Part shown: piece after piece, positions 5,076 through 5,539 of the stretch
Numbering within the stretch: the stretch's first letter is position 1
Layout of the letters: the number at the start of each line of letters is the position of its first letter
From: an uncultured Collinsella sp.
Lineage (GTDB): Bacteria; Actinomycetota; Coriobacteriia; Coriobacteriales; Coriobacteriaceae
Reading direction: 5' to 3'
Assembly (NCBI GenBank): GCA_900549245.1
Contig: URNQ01000132.1
Location: 1 to 5,539, forward strand
DNA: 5,539 nt
Made by a program: the position numbers and the translations under genes
Notes under the pieces: model-generated
Told to the model about the DNA's origin: nothing
Databases searched by the model: none
The model's input: the letters and a program-made list of their open reading frames with translations, nothing else

Positions 5076-5539
5076 ATGGGATCTGATGTGAAGATCGCAC
5101 GCGCGTTGATCTCGGTTACCGATAAAACGGGTGTCGTCGATTTCGCACGGACGCTGGTCGATGACTTTGGCGTCGAGATCATCTCTACGGGCGGTACGGC
5201 CCGTGCCATCGAGGACGCGGGCGTTCCCGTAACCCCCATCGAGGAGTTCACGGGCTATCCCGAGATGATGGACGGCCGCGTTAAGACCCTGCACCCCAAG
5301 GTTCACGGTGCGCTGCTGGCCCGCCGCGATTCCGAGCAGCACATGCAGGAGGCCGCTCAGCACGGCATTAAGCTGATCGACCTGGTCGTCGTCAACCTGT
5401 ACGAGTTCGAGAAGACCGTTGCCAACCCCGAGGTCACCTTTGCGGATGCCATCGAGCACATCGACATCGGCGGTCCCTCCATGCTGCGCTCTGCCGCCAA
5501 GAACGCCGTGAGCGTTACCGTTATCTCCGACCCGGCTGA
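5076..5539 (+). CDS. purH: Bifunctional AICAR transformylase / IMP cyclohydrolase, N-terminal part (cut by window end)
   Basis: PurH carries out the last two steps of purine synthesis: formylation of AICAR with 10-formyltetrahydrofolate, then ring closure to IMP. The 154 complete codons present cover most of the N-terminal IMP cyclohydrolase (MGS-like) domain. Family signatures are ALISVTDKTG near the start, STGGTA, TGYPEMMDGRVKTLHPKVHG, VVNLYEF and HIDIGGPSMLRSAAKN, all intact and in the usual order. The AICAR transformylase domain and the rest of the protein, which usually totals just over 500 residues, lie beyond the edge. The final TGA letters of the window are out of frame and are not the stop. 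The start is fixed by AGGAGG. No other purine genes are visible upstream. Confidence 0.95.
   Translation, partial: MGSDVKIARALISVTDKTGVVDFARTLVDDFGVEIISTGGTARAIEDAGVPVTPIEEFTGYPEMMDGRVKTLHPKVHGALLARRDSEQHMQEAAQHGIKLIDLVVVNLYEFEKTVANPEVTFADAIEHIDIGGPSMLRSAAKNAVSVTVISDPA

Noticed and set aside
4813..5091. 92-codon plus-strand frame before purH
   Set aside because: It overlaps the purH ribosome site and start in another frame, lacks its own ribosome site and covers the divergent promoter region.
5537..5539. TGA at the end of the window as a stop for purH
   Set aside because: It is out of frame with the purH start at 5076; the protein simply continues past the edge.

Overview
The window looks like chromosomal DNA from a high-GC gut actinobacterium of the class Coriobacteriia, most likely a Collinsella. 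That is a judgement from codon use, from the kinds of genes present and from the style of the intergenic repeats; no marker gene proves it. There are five protein genes, two of them cut by the window edges, and two repeat-bearing intergenic stretches of about 0.5 kb.

Layout, left to right. Positions 1-210 (+) hold the C-terminal end of a calcineurin-like metallophosphoesterase. It converges, with a 17-base gap, on gluQ (228-1232, -), a glutamyl-Q tRNA(Asp) synthetase with all its expected motifs. A 512-base gap follows (1233-1744) with an orphan 13-bp GC-rich hairpin and a hairpin-forming repeat. Next comes a 648-residue secreted or membrane DUF2207 protein (1745-3691, +) with a signal peptide, three membrane segments and a glycine-rich tail. 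The 465-base gap 3692-4156 holds a strong terminator between two arms of an inverted repeat, then a small tandem array of a 27-base repeat. A GNAT acetyltransferase (4157-4798, -) and the start of purH (5076 to the edge, +) diverge from a 277-base spacer.

The genes do not form one pathway. gluQ acts in tRNA modification and purH in the last two steps of IMP synthesis. The DUF2207 protein, the phosphoesterase and the acetyltransferase have no assignable substrate. The DUF2207 gene is monocistronic and lies between oppositely oriented, diverged copies of the same hairpin repeat. The stem differs between copies by a compensated base-pair change. These non-coding elements are the most interesting content here; I see no defence system, phage or complete transposon.
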